Shown piece after piece: positions 22,469 through 34,200 of a stretch of DNA of 64,000 nt. The notes below the pieces were generated by a model that did not search any database, was not told where the DNA came from, and saw only the letters and a program-made list of their open reading frames with translations. This DNA is from Chelonoidis abingdonii (taxonomy: Eukaryota > Chordata > Testudines > Testudinidae). A program made the position numbers and the translations under genes. How positions within the stretch are numbered: the first letter of the stretch is position 1; each line of letters begins with the position of its first letter. The DNA is taken from assembly GCF_003597395.2 (NCBI RefSeq), contig NC_133774.1, positions 38,124,949 through 38,188,948 on the forward strand, written 5' to 3'.

Positions 22469-24600
22469 CAACAACCTCAAGACAATTTATGAAGCCAGAT
22501 GAGATGGACAACTTTTCTGAAGCAAACAGCCATGTGAGTCTTTCTATGGGTGCTTAGATCAGGGCACAAGTGGGACCTGCATGCATATGGAAATTTCAAA
22601 AGACGTGCCAAAGGATGCATGCACTCAAAAGGGCTAGATAGTGAGAGTAGCCATTGGGGTAGGTGTCTGCAGCTGCTTCCAGAATTCCAGGGAACTGCAC
22701 GGGCTAACTTAGATGCATGCCAATTAGTGGGGGTCCAAGCAGGCATAAACTGTGAGGCACATGAAGTGAGCTGCCATTAGAACTCCCTTGCAAGCTTGAC
22801 AAAAGAGTTCAAAAAAGGCAGCTGTTGAGGGGAAGGGGCCTGAGGAACAAGCAGTAGTGCTGAATGTATAGCTATAAACACCTACATAGTCCATGCAATG
22901 GCACAGTTCCCACTTGCCTTGTGTTTAGTTGACTCCGCCCACACGCCTGTGGGTTCCCAGGTAGCAGAATGCAGCAGCCTACAAAAACAGGAAATCTACT
23001 TAGTTCACAAAACATGCTGGATGTCTGCAGAGCCAAGCAGATCTTCACTTGTTCGTTGGCCAAGTATGCAGGATCCTATCATAACTCCTTTATTCTAAGG
23101 AACTCAGGCCTGTCAAGGCTCATTGAAAGCAGAACAGCACAATATAGGCAGGGTGGCTGCTGCAAAAAGCACTTCAGTGTTTTCCTAGGATACACCCTGT
23201 CATTTATAGGAGACTGGCTTTCTACAGTCAGTCTGCAGATCCCAGCAAAGCAGAATGACAGTCAGGCCTCTCTGTAGGTAGTCTGGTAAAGAGCCTTTGA
23301 CATGCTCAAGAGGTGGCTCAGGTGTCCTGTTCAGTTTGGTAGGCAATTCATATAGCCTGCAGAATGTGAAAGCAGCAGATGAGGCCATCTGGAAGTCCTG
23401 TCAAACCCCACTTTATCCCTCTCCTAATCGAGATCAGACTCTGGCTCTTAGACACCTGAAGAGTTAGTGCTCAAGCTGTGGGACCTATCAAACTAGGTTG
23501 TCTGATATACCTACTTGCACAAAAGAATACTTCTTGGACAATGTGTAGGTTTGTATTTTTTTTGTAATTACAAATGTGTTTCACTGAAACTAGACAGATC
23601 AAGTTCTAGCCTAGAATTTGAATCTGAGTTCTGAGCAATATAATTAATTGAAGATGATCATTCTACCTCATCCTATTTGATCCCAGTTGAAAGATATTTT
23701 CCACAAAAAGCTGAATGGCTATTTAGTACTGCTCTTTGATTTGTATCTGCTGCCTCCCCTATCTGGAGATTATTAGGGAAGAAAATTGGTGGCTTTTGTG
23801 TAGTTTATACTGTATGTGTTTACCTCCTACTCTTATTATCCAACAGCATTTTTCCTTGTTTCTCAAGAGCTGTGATTAACAGAAATGATAACTTATCAAA
23901 ATATTGGTGAATGTTAATCAAAAGGGGAGTGTTTAATATTGATATTTTGCTTTCTCAAGCAAAATAACAAAACTAGCATTTAAAAAACAAAAACAACAAC
24001 AACAACAATAAAAACACCACCTACAGGTCACTCTCACCTTCGAGTAACTTGCTTTCTAAACAATAAATATCACTTGATTATTAATAGTAACATTGACTGG
24101 CTTGATTTTTCTGTCACAAGTAACTCTGCATTTGTTTGTTCAAATCATGAAATTAAGAAAAACCAACAACCTTTTTGTATTACAGTCTTAAGAGACAGAA
24201 CAATGATCACAGGAAATGGTTCAAACCATTTTCTATATATGCAGTGCTACTATTTAGAATGTGAAAAAAACCACAATATTGTACACTAATTACTCCAGGA
24301 ATAAAAGATAGAATAATATGTTCCTCTACTGGGGAAGGTTTCCGTAAAATTTTATGCTAACAGGGTTAGTAATACACATTTCTTACCTACCTCCGTTTAT
24401 GTTATAAAAATATCTGGGACAATTTTAGATAGGTCAAATTCTATACAAATAATAATTTATGGCTTTCTGCACATCTAAAGTCTGAACACCGATCTACCTG
24501 GATGTATACCTTTAACTGATTTCAGACTTGGGTACACCTTGGGTAGAACCTTGGGCCTGCTGAAGTCAACAGCAAAACATCCACTGACTTCACAGGGTTT
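22469..24600. other. Intergenic, unique
   Basis: Includes a short AAC microsatellite at about 23992-24006. Open frames of 62-102 codons near 22477-23388 on both strands have no domain or splice context that I can identify. Confidence 0.4.
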
Positions 24601-24605
24601 AGGGA

Positions 24606-25380
24606 GAGCTAGTGCTTAATCTGTGGGTCCTCAAGAAAAAAAAAAGGCACTGTCTGGAACCCAGCCCTTGTGGAATGCTGCCCCTTCCATTAGTAACAGC
24701 CTTAAAAAGTTTGATGATTCTCGGGGTATACAGGATTGTGAGACACCTTGTTACCCCAGCCTTTAGTGAGAGGTAGCTTTGCCCAGGTGGCTGGGTGTCA
24801 GCTCCCTAATGCCCCCAGCCTGTCAGCAACTCAAGAACTCTCCTCTGAGCTATACAAGCCCTGCCTTTGTCTTGCAGATTAACGATAGATGCACTCCAGC
24901 CCCCAAGTCTCTTTGAATCATTCTCCTATGACATCCAGCCCCTGACACTGGCTATTCTCAGAAATCCCAGATCCTCTGCCCCCAAGGGAGCAGTGTAGCC
25001 CAGTTTACTAGTTTTACCCTGTCCTTTGAAGTCACACAGATTTGTGAGCACATTAATAAAACAAAAGTAGATTTATTTAAGTAAGAACAGAGTCAACTAG
25101 AGACAAGAATGGTGGAAATAAATGGATACAATACAAAATCATGAAATGCAAACCTGGGTTCACACTTAATAGTTACCTTTCCTAACTAATAAAGTAGGTT
25201 TCTCTTTTATGTCCTTGGGATCCTGTAGGAGGTGGGAGAGGGCCACTGGCCCCACCAGGCAACCTGCTAGCTGCAAGATGAGGAGGATGTCACATGGCTT
25301 TTGATGGCTATTACCCTGAGAACTGTGTTTTTTTCCCTATCAAAGCAGAAAAACTTGTATTCAGGAACAATACTGCTTAA
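24606..25380 (-). mobile_element. Possible degenerate LTR
   Basis: The tract differs from its surroundings in composition: C-rich with CCCCAGCC-type words, then ATTAATAAAACAAAAGTAGA followed by TTTATTTAAGTAAGAACAGA. In my recollection this 'primer-like AT block inside a C-rich tract' marks several turtle LTR families read in reverse. I could not find matching TG/CA ends or a target duplication, so it could be another kind of repeat. Confidence 0.3.
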
Positions 25381-25437
25381 TATACAAAATGGCAGTGATG
25401 TCGTAAGCCATTCAAACAGACTTCAATGAGAAGCTTC

Positions 25438-25835
25438 AGGGCTGGAATTAATTTGCAAACTTGACCCCATCAAATTAGGCCTGAATAAAGACTGGGAGTG
25501 ACTGGGTCACTACAAAAAGTATTTTCCCCTCTGTTGATACTCACATCTTCTTGTCAATTGTTGGGAATGGGACACATCCACCCTAACTGAATTGGCCTCA
25601 TTAGCACTGATCCTCCCACGCACCCCTCCCACCCCCCGGCAACTCCCATCTTTCCATGTGTTGTATATTTATACCTGCTTACTGTATTTTCCACTCCATG
25701 CATCTGATGAAGTGGGTTATAGTCCACGAAAGCTTATGCCCAAATAAATGTGTTAGTCTCTAAGGTGCCACAAGGACTCCTCATTGTTTTTGCTGATACA
25801 GACTAACATGCCTCTCCCTCTGAAACCTGTCAAAC
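25438..25835 (+). repeat. Interspersed repeat with hammerhead-like core
   Basis: A common turtle repeat by recollection: GGCCTGAATAAAGACTGGGA, then TTTCCACTCCATGCATCTGA, AATAAATGTGTTAGTCTCTA, AGGTGCCACAAGGACTCCTC, TGCTGATACAGACTAACATG. At 25704-25731 it has CTGATGA, a stem GTGGG/TCCAC closed by TTATAG, and GAAA, followed by GC-TTAT-GC which can form a minimal helix III. That is the hammerhead layout with one extra A after CUGAUGA. At the expected cleavage dinucleotide this copy has CC rather than U-H, so it should be dead. Penelope-like elements are a plausible source. Confidence 0.65.
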
Positions 25836-28800
25836 AGAAGATGATTTTATAAACCACTGTGGAGGCTGACTCACCTTTTATGAACCTAAAATGATGACAT
25901 AAAACTGAATGATCCTTCCCAACTCCTTACGTGAAAGCTGGACGATACCTGGTAATTTATATAGATTTGAAGTACTAGCCAACAAGCACCATTTCTCTCT
26001 TCCACTCTGTTAGAGCGCAGCATTCATTTTTTCCTCTAGCATGACTACAGAGATGAGGAAAGATGCCTTTTCTCCACAGACCTTTGATTTTAGGACATTT
26101 TGTGCCAGTTTATATAGACCATAAAATAGTCAAATTAATAAGGCTGTATTTTCAAAGTCCTTCTTTATGGGTTTGGAAATGAAGCAACCATTTAGTTCTA
26201 CTGTAAAAATCAGATTAACTGCAAAGTACGATTAAAAATATTGACCTCAGAGTTCCACATTTAGACCTTGGAAGATTGAGAGCTATGCGCTGCTCACTGG
26301 AACACAGTATGCTTTCCAAACATATGACAGCTAAACTTCATAGCCAGTCAGGAAGCTGAAGTGCAGCAGCATGCTACATGGCCTGTTCTGATGCTGTGAT
26401 GGAATCTTGCCTTAACCCGGTTGTGCCCCCAGTTGCACAACAGTGATGGAGCCATTTACATTTAAACCACTAATCCTCAGGGAAAGATTTTTAAGGGAGG
26501 AAAAGCCATTCTGTCAGAATCAGTTAAATATGGAAAATTAACCTTTAATAAGGATCAGAGGTTTATGACATGAAATACTTCAAAATTTTTCCTATCTATT
26601 TTAGAGCTTTATACTGCTATCTGTCAATGCAGCATTTAAGCACTTTCCACATAAATTCATGTCTGGTTTCTTTGTACATTCACCGGAGCAGTGGGTAAGG
26701 GCTGAAAAAGGAATGGATGTGAGTGTTATGGCTTTGAATGGGAAGTTTTCTGAATTACTAACAAACAGAAAACTTGATCAGGATTATTTTTTTAAGTCAA
26801 CCGTCTCCATTTTCTTACACTGTATTGTTTCTCTGGTGCCCTAAGTAATAATGTCATAGGATGCATGTTTCCTGACACATATTTGATATTAGCTAATGTT
26901 TGCTAACTTGCTTCTTCAACACAACAATCTTCAAAAAAAAAAAACCCTAGACAACTGGATTAACCTCACCCCAACACACCCACCCCACTTCCTCCACACG
27001 CTCCCTCCCTCCAGATGCAATTACTCTGAAGAGCAATTTTCTAGAATCATGGCTGTTTGACAGTGGAATACTTGTGCAGTTTTTGCCTTCATCTGAAAAA
27101 TATGGTTCCAAACTCTGCACACAAATGTGCTGATTGTGACAGGGGCCTAAATCCAGCCTCCCATTTTGTACCCACAAGTTTTCAAGTGCACTTAAATGTA
27201 ATTTTGAGGAAACAAGCATGTGTGGGTGCAACTGATATCAAATTCCATGTCTGTGCTCTAATATACTGTGCTCTAATACACCAGATATACCTGCACAGAC
27301 AGGTAATTAAATGTGTGAATGACATCATGTGCCCCTCAATTTATTTGCACCCACAAAAATACAGACAAAAGCCACTTCTCAAAATCAAGCTGACTGCCTA
27401 AAGTCAAAAAACAAAAAAAGGAAGTAAACCAGGTCTGTTTATTAACGTTTCGATAATTTCCTTGTATTCTGTCCTTTAACTGTTTTAATAAACAGTGAAT
27501 GGAAGAAAGACGGCTTGTGATAGACTTCACAATGTGAGAGCTACTTAAAGAGCAACAGGCCTTTCCCAGATTGCCAACCAGTGAATGTTTAAGAGCTATA
27601 TAGGCCAACTGTGTCCAGAGCTTAAAAGGGATTTTGATGCTTGAGTCTGTTAGATAGTGTACAGTGCAGACACCAAATATCCTACAACCCACGTGGAATT
27701 TTTGCATGAGTGGATGCACAGCAGTGTTAACGAGGGGTAAAATGTTACAGACCTGTCACTTCTCATAGTTTTACAGTGGGCTTTGCTGAAAGGTCAATAA
27801 ACTTGCTATTTTTTTCTTCTAAAGAATGTCAACAAGTCAACTGTTTAAAATATACATTTTTTATGGTCAATGCATAATATTTATGGTCTGAAAACAATCA
27901 TGAAATGCTTAGCTGTAACTTTTTATTGACACAGCCTTCCTGCTTCTGTGACTAGCTTCCTCTGAGGAAAATGGGACGTGCTGGATGATTTCCCAGTTTC
28001 TATTTGTGGAGGAAGTATATGGCCTAACCACCAATCAGCACAGCTACTAATCTGCAGTCATGGAGGAACACCTGCAATTGAACACTTAGTTTCCTCTACT
28101 GTGAAAGATTTGCAACTATCAAAATAAAACTGTTCAGCATGGAACGAAGTTGACATTCAATCCTGCATGAATAGCCTCACTCCTATTATACATATAAAAC
28201 TGCATAAGGAGAGACCAACTAGAATTCAAGTGTGGGTCTTTTTCATTCTAAATAGAGATGAGTAATATCTTGGAAATGAAAAAGAAACTGTGGTTAACTT
28301 GGAAAGACAAAAAGATACATTTTGCTTTTATGTACGCATATGCCAATAAGGCTCTTATCACTGTAGTATGCACTTGAAGGTAGCATTTTTCCCCTCTATT
28401 TTCTTTGTATATTTGACAGCACATTGTGTACAGTCAGTTTCACTGTTCTGTTGCATTAGATACTCAGTTTCTCCCTTGCTGAAAAGGCCCCTATAAACAT
28501 CAATTGAGGAGCAGAAAAATCCTTAAAATTGTGGGGGGGGGGGGTTGTTTTTTTAGGACTCTTAAATTCAGGACATGCTATTAGGAACTTCTCTTTCAGA
28601 AACTGGATTTTTTAAAAGTATTTGGATTAGTCAGTATAAAGGGACTATTTTCAGTGGATGCATGGACAGGACCTAGCACAAGGAACCCTCAGCCCTCTAT
28701 CATGGCCTCTACCACATCACACGGCATAGCAAGGTTAGCAGAGCAGCACTGCCACTGGGCCTGGCCTTGCACTCATCACTCAGACAGAACTACCAGTGCA

Positions 28801-29368
28801 GGCACTAAAATTGTGTGTACAATTAATTTCTCCTGCCCATCTGTCTTTGTAGGTAACATTGTGATTGGTACCACTGGGTGTTGCTATCCTTGAATGACCC
28901 CTGCTGATGCAAGCTGAATGTTTATAGTCTAGTGTCTCTGCTAAATGAGGCTGCTGTGCTATAAGATGGATTCTCCCCTCAGGGGAAGGCAGTTTTAAGT
29001 TGCAAATGAGGTTTCATAGGATCCTCTGCTGGTGCATGCTTTCTGTGGGCTATGTGGAATCAGTGCATTATTTGGGTACCTGAGCACTGAACCGTCTCTG
29101 GCCAACACAATCCAGTTTGGGGGACTATGCCAGCCAGCTGCAGGTCACCATGTGGAGTGAGAGTTGTTGTGAGACACCCCTCCACTCTCCTTTCTGAGCA
29201 AAGTTTCTGCTGTTGGTGGCCCTTCATTAGGCCTGCAGAGACCTCACAGGGAAGGAAGATTCTTGTATGGTTTGCAGAGATAGAGCTTGCATAATAGCAG
29301 GGATAGCATGTAGCGTCCCCAGTCTATAGTCAAACTGGCCACCAGGCAAAGTTTCAAATAATAAAAAA
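25836..29368. other. Intergenic, unique
   Basis: No gene recognised over about 3.5 kb. Homopolymer runs: A at 26934-26943 and G at 28533-28544. The 127-codon minus frame at 27336-27719 and 114-codon plus frame at 27057-27401 show no domain, and their starts have no supporting context. Confidence 0.4.
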
Positions 29369-29412
29369 TTAAAGAGAATAATGCACTTTAATCATTATAG
29401 CATCATGCTCAC

Positions 29413-29543
29413 CCTTCCCAGGCCATTCAGATGAAGCTGTCTGTGGTCCATGAATGCTAGTTCCAGGGTTCTCAGGTTCCAAGGATCCAGTTATTCCTCT
29501 CTCTGTGTGGGGAACAAGGTATGACCCAGGATTCACTGTGATT
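29413..29543 (-). CDS. Possible internal coding exon, gene unknown
   Basis: On the minus strand a 131-bp segment open throughout is bounded by a good acceptor (TGTGTTTTGTCTTTCAG) and a good donor (GGGAAGG|GTGAGC). It would encode 43 full codons, entering with the third base of a codon and leaving after a first base. The peptide starts ITVNPGSYLVPHTERG and ends TASSEWPGK; it is rich in P, G, S, T and E with no cysteine, membrane segment or known motif, so it resembles a linker or stalk. No second exon was found nearby to pair with it. Chance splice-like sites around a short open stretch remain quite possible. Confidence 0.25.
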
Positions 29544-29599
29544 CTGAAAGACAAAACACAGTTCATGCAGTGTGTTTGTTACTGAGGATACACGAAGAA

Positions 29600-30920
29600 G
29601 AATTGTGTCCTTTATGATCATATCCCCAGTGAATTTGAGCACTCACTAAGTGCTAACCCAGAATGTTATGAAATTCCTTTAATACCAATTAGAATGCTAC
29701 AAAGGTTCAGTCCAAGGGTAAATTATCTCTTTTCTGCAAGCCTGAGTAAGCAGGTTAGGCACCTAGATTCAGTGACAGCTGGGGATGAGGAGTGGGAGAA
29801 ACTGAATCTATCTTCTCAAGACTTGGAGCAAGAGTTGAGCTACTCTGTGACCTCAATGAGGGCTCCCATAATCTTTTCTGCAATATTGCCCTCCCTGCCC
29901 ACTAGGAGAGTTTGTCTGGTGGATCTATACAGATAGTGGTTCTACTAGCTAAAGCACAACCAACCAGTCTCCCTCTTCCCCAAAACACCCCTCTATACAA
30001 GCATGGATGGTGCCTCCTCAGTTGCATAGTGTTTGGAGTGCTGATCTTTGGAGCTTTCTGCACCCCTCAACCTCAGCTCTCTCCCACAGCAGAACTGCTC
30101 TGTTTTCATTATGTTTTAGGGCTATTGTGCTAGGAGAATGCAGGGAGCAGAATTTGTTCCCAGCGTTCTATTTAATATTTTGTTCCATGGTTAATTAGCA
30201 TGCTGATATAACAACATAGCCCTCAGAGGATCCAATTAAAGATATGCACAGGGAACAGACACAGGTGCCAGGGAGTTCCCAGAAACACCTCCACAACAGA
30301 TCTCACGCCACACAGGAGGCAGCATTCACATGTTCTGTAAGGTTTTCTGACAAGCAATTGCATGCACAGAGCCATCAGGACAGCTGTACAGAATGAAAGC
30401 ATGCCCATTTGTACAGTATATTTCATACCAGATGACTACATTCCAGGAAAGGAATGTGCCTGAACCACATTTACCTTACTGTATATCCATCTCAGATATG
30501 TGCAAGTCATGTTTATTTCTCATGCCTTTCCATCACCATCACATCCGATACCATCCACAGACTTGTTCTGTGTCATACCTTACTCAACAACAGATAGGCA
30601 GCTTATATGGTATTTTTCTCCTTCAGCATTGGCCTACACATTCCAGGTCATGACTTTATTATATCATGAGTTTTTAAATGATAGTATGTTATTCCTGTGC
30701 AAAATAGCAGTGGTTTTATTTTGATTCGCTTGCTGCTGGAAATATCTGTCTCATGGAGCCACACTGGCTCACATGTTTTAGGACTGACCTAGGATACAAT
30801 CCTTTGGCTAGAAGTACACAGGAGGATTAATAAGATAATGGATACCTCCTGAAAAAAGTTACTTCACAGAACTGTGCTTTGGGATATATCCCATCAGCTT
30901 AGAAATTCCCCAGTCAAAGC
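29600..30920. other. Intergenic, unique
   Basis: No repeat or gene recognised; frames of 63-86 codons have no features. Confidence 0.4.
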
Positions 30921-30921
30921 T

Positions 30922-31276
30922 TGATACTCTAGAGCAGTGATTGTAGCCAAACAACTCCTATTGCTTAGGTGGAAGATCAAAGTGCCTCCAGGGTTAGAAG
31001 CTTGGCACAGTGATTTGGCTAACCTGGCAGCTAAAGAGCAGGCAACATTTCAGAGAAGAGGGACCTCTGAAAAAGTTGAAAAGATTCGGTCTGACCTTTT
31101 AGAAATTTTTGATTAATTCCTAGCAGATGCAAACTGTCCTTTACCCTCCCAGCCCCCTTTTCTTCCTTTCCTTTCCCCTCTTTCCATTCCTGTACTTTAT
31201 TGTGCATGCTTTTTGTGTCTTTGTTCTCCCCTTATTTGTGGAGAAAAAATATCAATAAAACAAATTAAAAAATGAT
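30922..31276 (+). mobile_element. L1/Tx1-like LINE 3' end
   Basis: From about 30925 to the TAA at 31114-31116 the plus strand is open and encodes a peptide ending like L1-clade ORF2: AVIVAKQLLLLRWKIKVPPG, then a W and an acidic stretch, ending RSDLLEIFD. The 'xxI/LxxRWK' motif before PP and a tryptophan is the usual C-terminal landmark. A C/T-rich 3' untranslated region follows (CTTTCCTTTCCCCTCTTTCC), then ATCAATAAAACAAATTAAAA as tail. Upstream frames are closed, so only the end survives. Confidence 0.65.
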
Positions 31277-32105
31277 AATGTGAATCATATGCCCATTTTG
31301 GCAGCACTCTATACTTGTGTCATTGCGAATATTTCATGTTGATATCTGTGCTTGAAATAAGCTCTTGAAAGATCGTTTGCACTGTTCACATGTCCACCAC
31401 AACCAGGACCAAGCCAAGGCTGGAAGTAGGGGAGAGCAGAAATTCTAGTGGGTTGAGAATGTCTGGTGGATCAAAGTAAGAGCGAGAGCATGCTAGATCA
31501 ATAGTCTAATGAAATCAGATATACTGTGTTGGAAGCAAGATATGCATGCCTGATGTCATTATATAATCAAGTCAAAGAATTTAAAAATATATATTAACTA
31601 TGTTAATATACTCTATGTTATATATGCATCCATTCTGTATTTTATGTCACATTTCTATTTTTAAATGCATGAAAATAAATGTTTCCCCTGTATGGAGCCT
31701 GTGGTGGATACATGCCTTATCAAATAAGGTGAAGGGAGTAGTAGAAAATTACTTTTATGGTGGCATTGAAGCCTATCAGTGTGGAATGTAGACCTGTCTG
31801 TTCAGAAAGGGTGTGTGGGATGGCCACAGGGCCTTCAGAGGGAAGCCTTTGACTGCTGGGTTACCAGACAGGATACAGCAGGGAGGAGGAGCATTCCAAG
31901 GTGGAGCTGTCCTCTGAATGCCTGCAAGCCAGCTGGCCATTTTGCAGGACTGTAGGAGCTGATAAGATGAAGAGGGCACGTGCTGAGGAGGAAGTGGGGA
32001 TTTTGGACATAGGGAAAGAGCTCCTGACTGAGGGCCGATTCTCATAGACGGACTCCATTTAAGAGATTGTGAACTTGGTGTGAAAAATGACCAAAAAAGG
32101 TGTAG
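31277..32105. other. Intergenic, unique
   Basis: No recognised repeat. The GC-richer part at 31790-32060 has frames of 65 and 89 codons on the minus strand without recognisable features. Confidence 0.4.
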
Positions 32106-32312
32106 AAGGAAGCATGCTACAGGGAACAGAGCATTGAACTGGGAATCAGAGTGTCAATTCTTGTCTCTACCTCTGACTCACTATGGGACATCAGGCAAGT
32201 CCTTAGGTGCTCTGTGCTCCATTGCCTCATCTGTAAAGGGAGGGTGATGTTTACCCATCTTCATGAAGCACTGCACCATCATCAGATATAAAGTGCTATT
32301 ATCAAATACCAC
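32106..32312 (+). repeat. MIR SINE, near full length
   Basis: Retains the tRNA-like head region CAGAGCATTGAACTGGGAAT (family: AGAGCACTGGACTGGGAGTC), then CTCTGACTCACTATGGGACA, CAGGCAAGTCCTTAGGTGCT, CTCCATTGCCTCATCTGTAA and ATATAAAGTGCTATTATCAA. It is the most complete MIR in the window but too diverged for a working Pol III promoter. Confidence 0.85.
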
Positions 32313-32522
32313 TCAGGTGGGCATCTGGAAATATTTGGTGGGTGTATATGTGTGCTTGCTGCACCAGTAAAGCACCCATTCACAACAAAAAGTCTTCTTT
32401 CCTTAAAGAGTCTTAACAATAGCCCCAGAAGTCAATCACAAGGTCTTGTATTCATCCCGGATTAGGATCTTTGAGTTCTGGTCTGAGTAGTTGCTAAGGT
32501 TGCCGTTGCTTATTCTTTCTTA

Positions 32523-32921
32523 GGGCTTGTCTTCATGTCCAGCACTACAACTGCACTGATGCAGCTGTGCCACTGTAAGGCTTTAGTGAAAGTGCTGCTA
32601 CACTAATGGGAGAGCTTTTCCCATTGGTGTAGTTAAACCACCTCCCCGAGAGGTGGTAGGTGTTGATGGAAGAAGCTCTGTCTACTAGGGTGACCAGACA
32701 GCAAATGTGAAAAATCAGGACAGCGGGTAAAAGGTAATAGGAGCCTATGTAAGAAAAAGACCCACAAATCGGGACTGTCCCTATATAATCGGGACATCTG
32801 GTCACCCTACTGTCTACACGGCAGGTCAGGTCAATATAACAACATCACTCAGAGGTGTGGAATTTTCACATCCCTGAGCGACATAGTTATATAGCCATAG
32901 GTCTGTAGTGTAGACGTGGCC
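32523..32921. mobile_element. Harbinger-like MITE, 3-bp TSD TTA, interrupted
   Basis: Inverted ends GGGCTTGTCTTC and GTAGACGTGGCC, flanked on both sides by TTA (32520-32522, 32922-32924), the canonical PIF/Harbinger target. Removing the nested insertion and one copy of its duplication leaves 267 bp. The interior contains CTACACTAATGGGAG/CCCATTGGTGTAG complements. Non-coding. It provides the clearest family assignment for the GTCTACAC-type elements in this window. Confidence 0.88.
32686..32809. mobile_element. hAT-like MITE nested in a Harbinger-like MITE
   Basis: 124 bp bounded by TAGGGTGACCAGACAG and CATCTGGTCACCCTA, with an exact 8-bp duplication CTGTCTAC (32678-32685, 32810-32817). Second member of the family seen at 5362-5473. 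Its position inside the Harbinger-like copy shows that it inserted later. Confidence 0.93.
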
Positions 32922-32924
32922 TTA

Positions 32925-33469
32925 GTCCCTATGGGTTTAGCTACCTGGCTGCCTCAAGGGCTGTCTCAGGAATCAGCTCTTCAACTACAAACCAAACTGT
33001 GACGCTTGCAGCCACCCACATCAGACCTGATGCTGCAAGGAGTTGTCTTCTTAAGAAGTGCTGAGCCCCTTCTTCAAAGTGCTAGCTTCAGTGGGAACTG
33101 AGGGCATTTGTACTTGCAGGAATTGAGCCCATTATCCTGGCCGTCCATCCACTTTATCTTAAAGAATCTGATACACTTTACAAAATGTACGTCCAGTTCT
33201 GAACCCGCCCCATCTCCCCCATGCACACTCAAGCAACACTACACCTGAGGTCAATGGGAATTTTGCCTGAGTAAGGAATGTAGAACCAGGCCCTTTTTGT
33301 ACAGAATAAGAATATTTAGCTCTTATTAGACCATATATTGGGATTGATGACTGAGGGAGACTTTCACAGATAAATGGAGTGAGGTGCCTATCACAGATCT
33401 AGTCAAATACTCACACCAGAGTGCTGTGAGGGGATCCAAATGCTGAATACCTCTGTGCTTTAAGCCTCT
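32925..33469. other. Intergenic, unique
   Basis: No recognised feature; CACCTGAGGTCAATGGGAAT at about 33242 is a phrase common in old SINE-like repeats but too short to assign. Confidence 0.35.
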
Positions 33470-34200
33470 GGAGTCTGAACAGAGAACATGCTCTGCCTTT
33501 GGTTTGGGGTTTTTAGACACACTCTCAGGTTGCAATTTTTCTACCGCCCCTGCCTCAGAGCTGAGACCTCATCGTCCAGCTGTCTAGCCCCTGCAACCAG
33601 TGCTGACCTCTCAGATTCCCCACCCCCTCACCCAGAACTCCAGTCATGTGGATGCTCTAGTTTATCGGTTCACTCTTCAAAAGGCACACAATAAGTATAA
33701 CACACCCTTTGCACAACATTCTAAAAGCACCATTGCTCTTTACTGCACAAAACACACATGTATATACAAAAATAATAAACCCTATATGCATTTCTCTGCT
33801 TCAGTTTCCTCACCACTCTGGAGCATTCTTTGGGCTGGGGTAAGAGTCCTCTAATGGTATCTAGGACCCTTCTGCTTCTGAACCATGGTGCCTCTCTCCC
33901 CATAAGCCAGCTTGTTCTCTCTGCCTTTGGTCCCACAGCTAAAACAGAGACTCCCCGCTAGGAAAGCCTGCCTGACTCTTCCCTTGTCCAAACTTCCAGT
34001 GTGTCTCTCCCAAGCCTTCCTCACGTGAGTCCTTTCTAACCCCCTGCTTTGTCACCTCTGTGTCTTTGGGAGTTTTCCACATTCTCCACTTCTCTCTCCC
34101 TGCAGACAAGCTGGAGGAAGTAGCTTCTTTCAGCCTCACCCAATCCCTTGTCATTCAGGTGTTTCCACCTGAACAGACAACCATTTAAGACCTAACAACC
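33470..34200 (-). mobile_element. Possible degenerate LTR
   Basis: A C/T-rich tract with CTTTTGCACAACATTC-like and ACAAAAATAATAAACCCTAT segments, then CCCTGCAGACAAGCTGGAGG, ending near the small hairpin CAGGTGTTTCCACCTG. Its organisation resembles the tracts at 24606 and 57350 and turtle LTRs read in reverse. No ends or target duplication were found, and a non-repetitive origin is possible. Confidence 0.3.
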
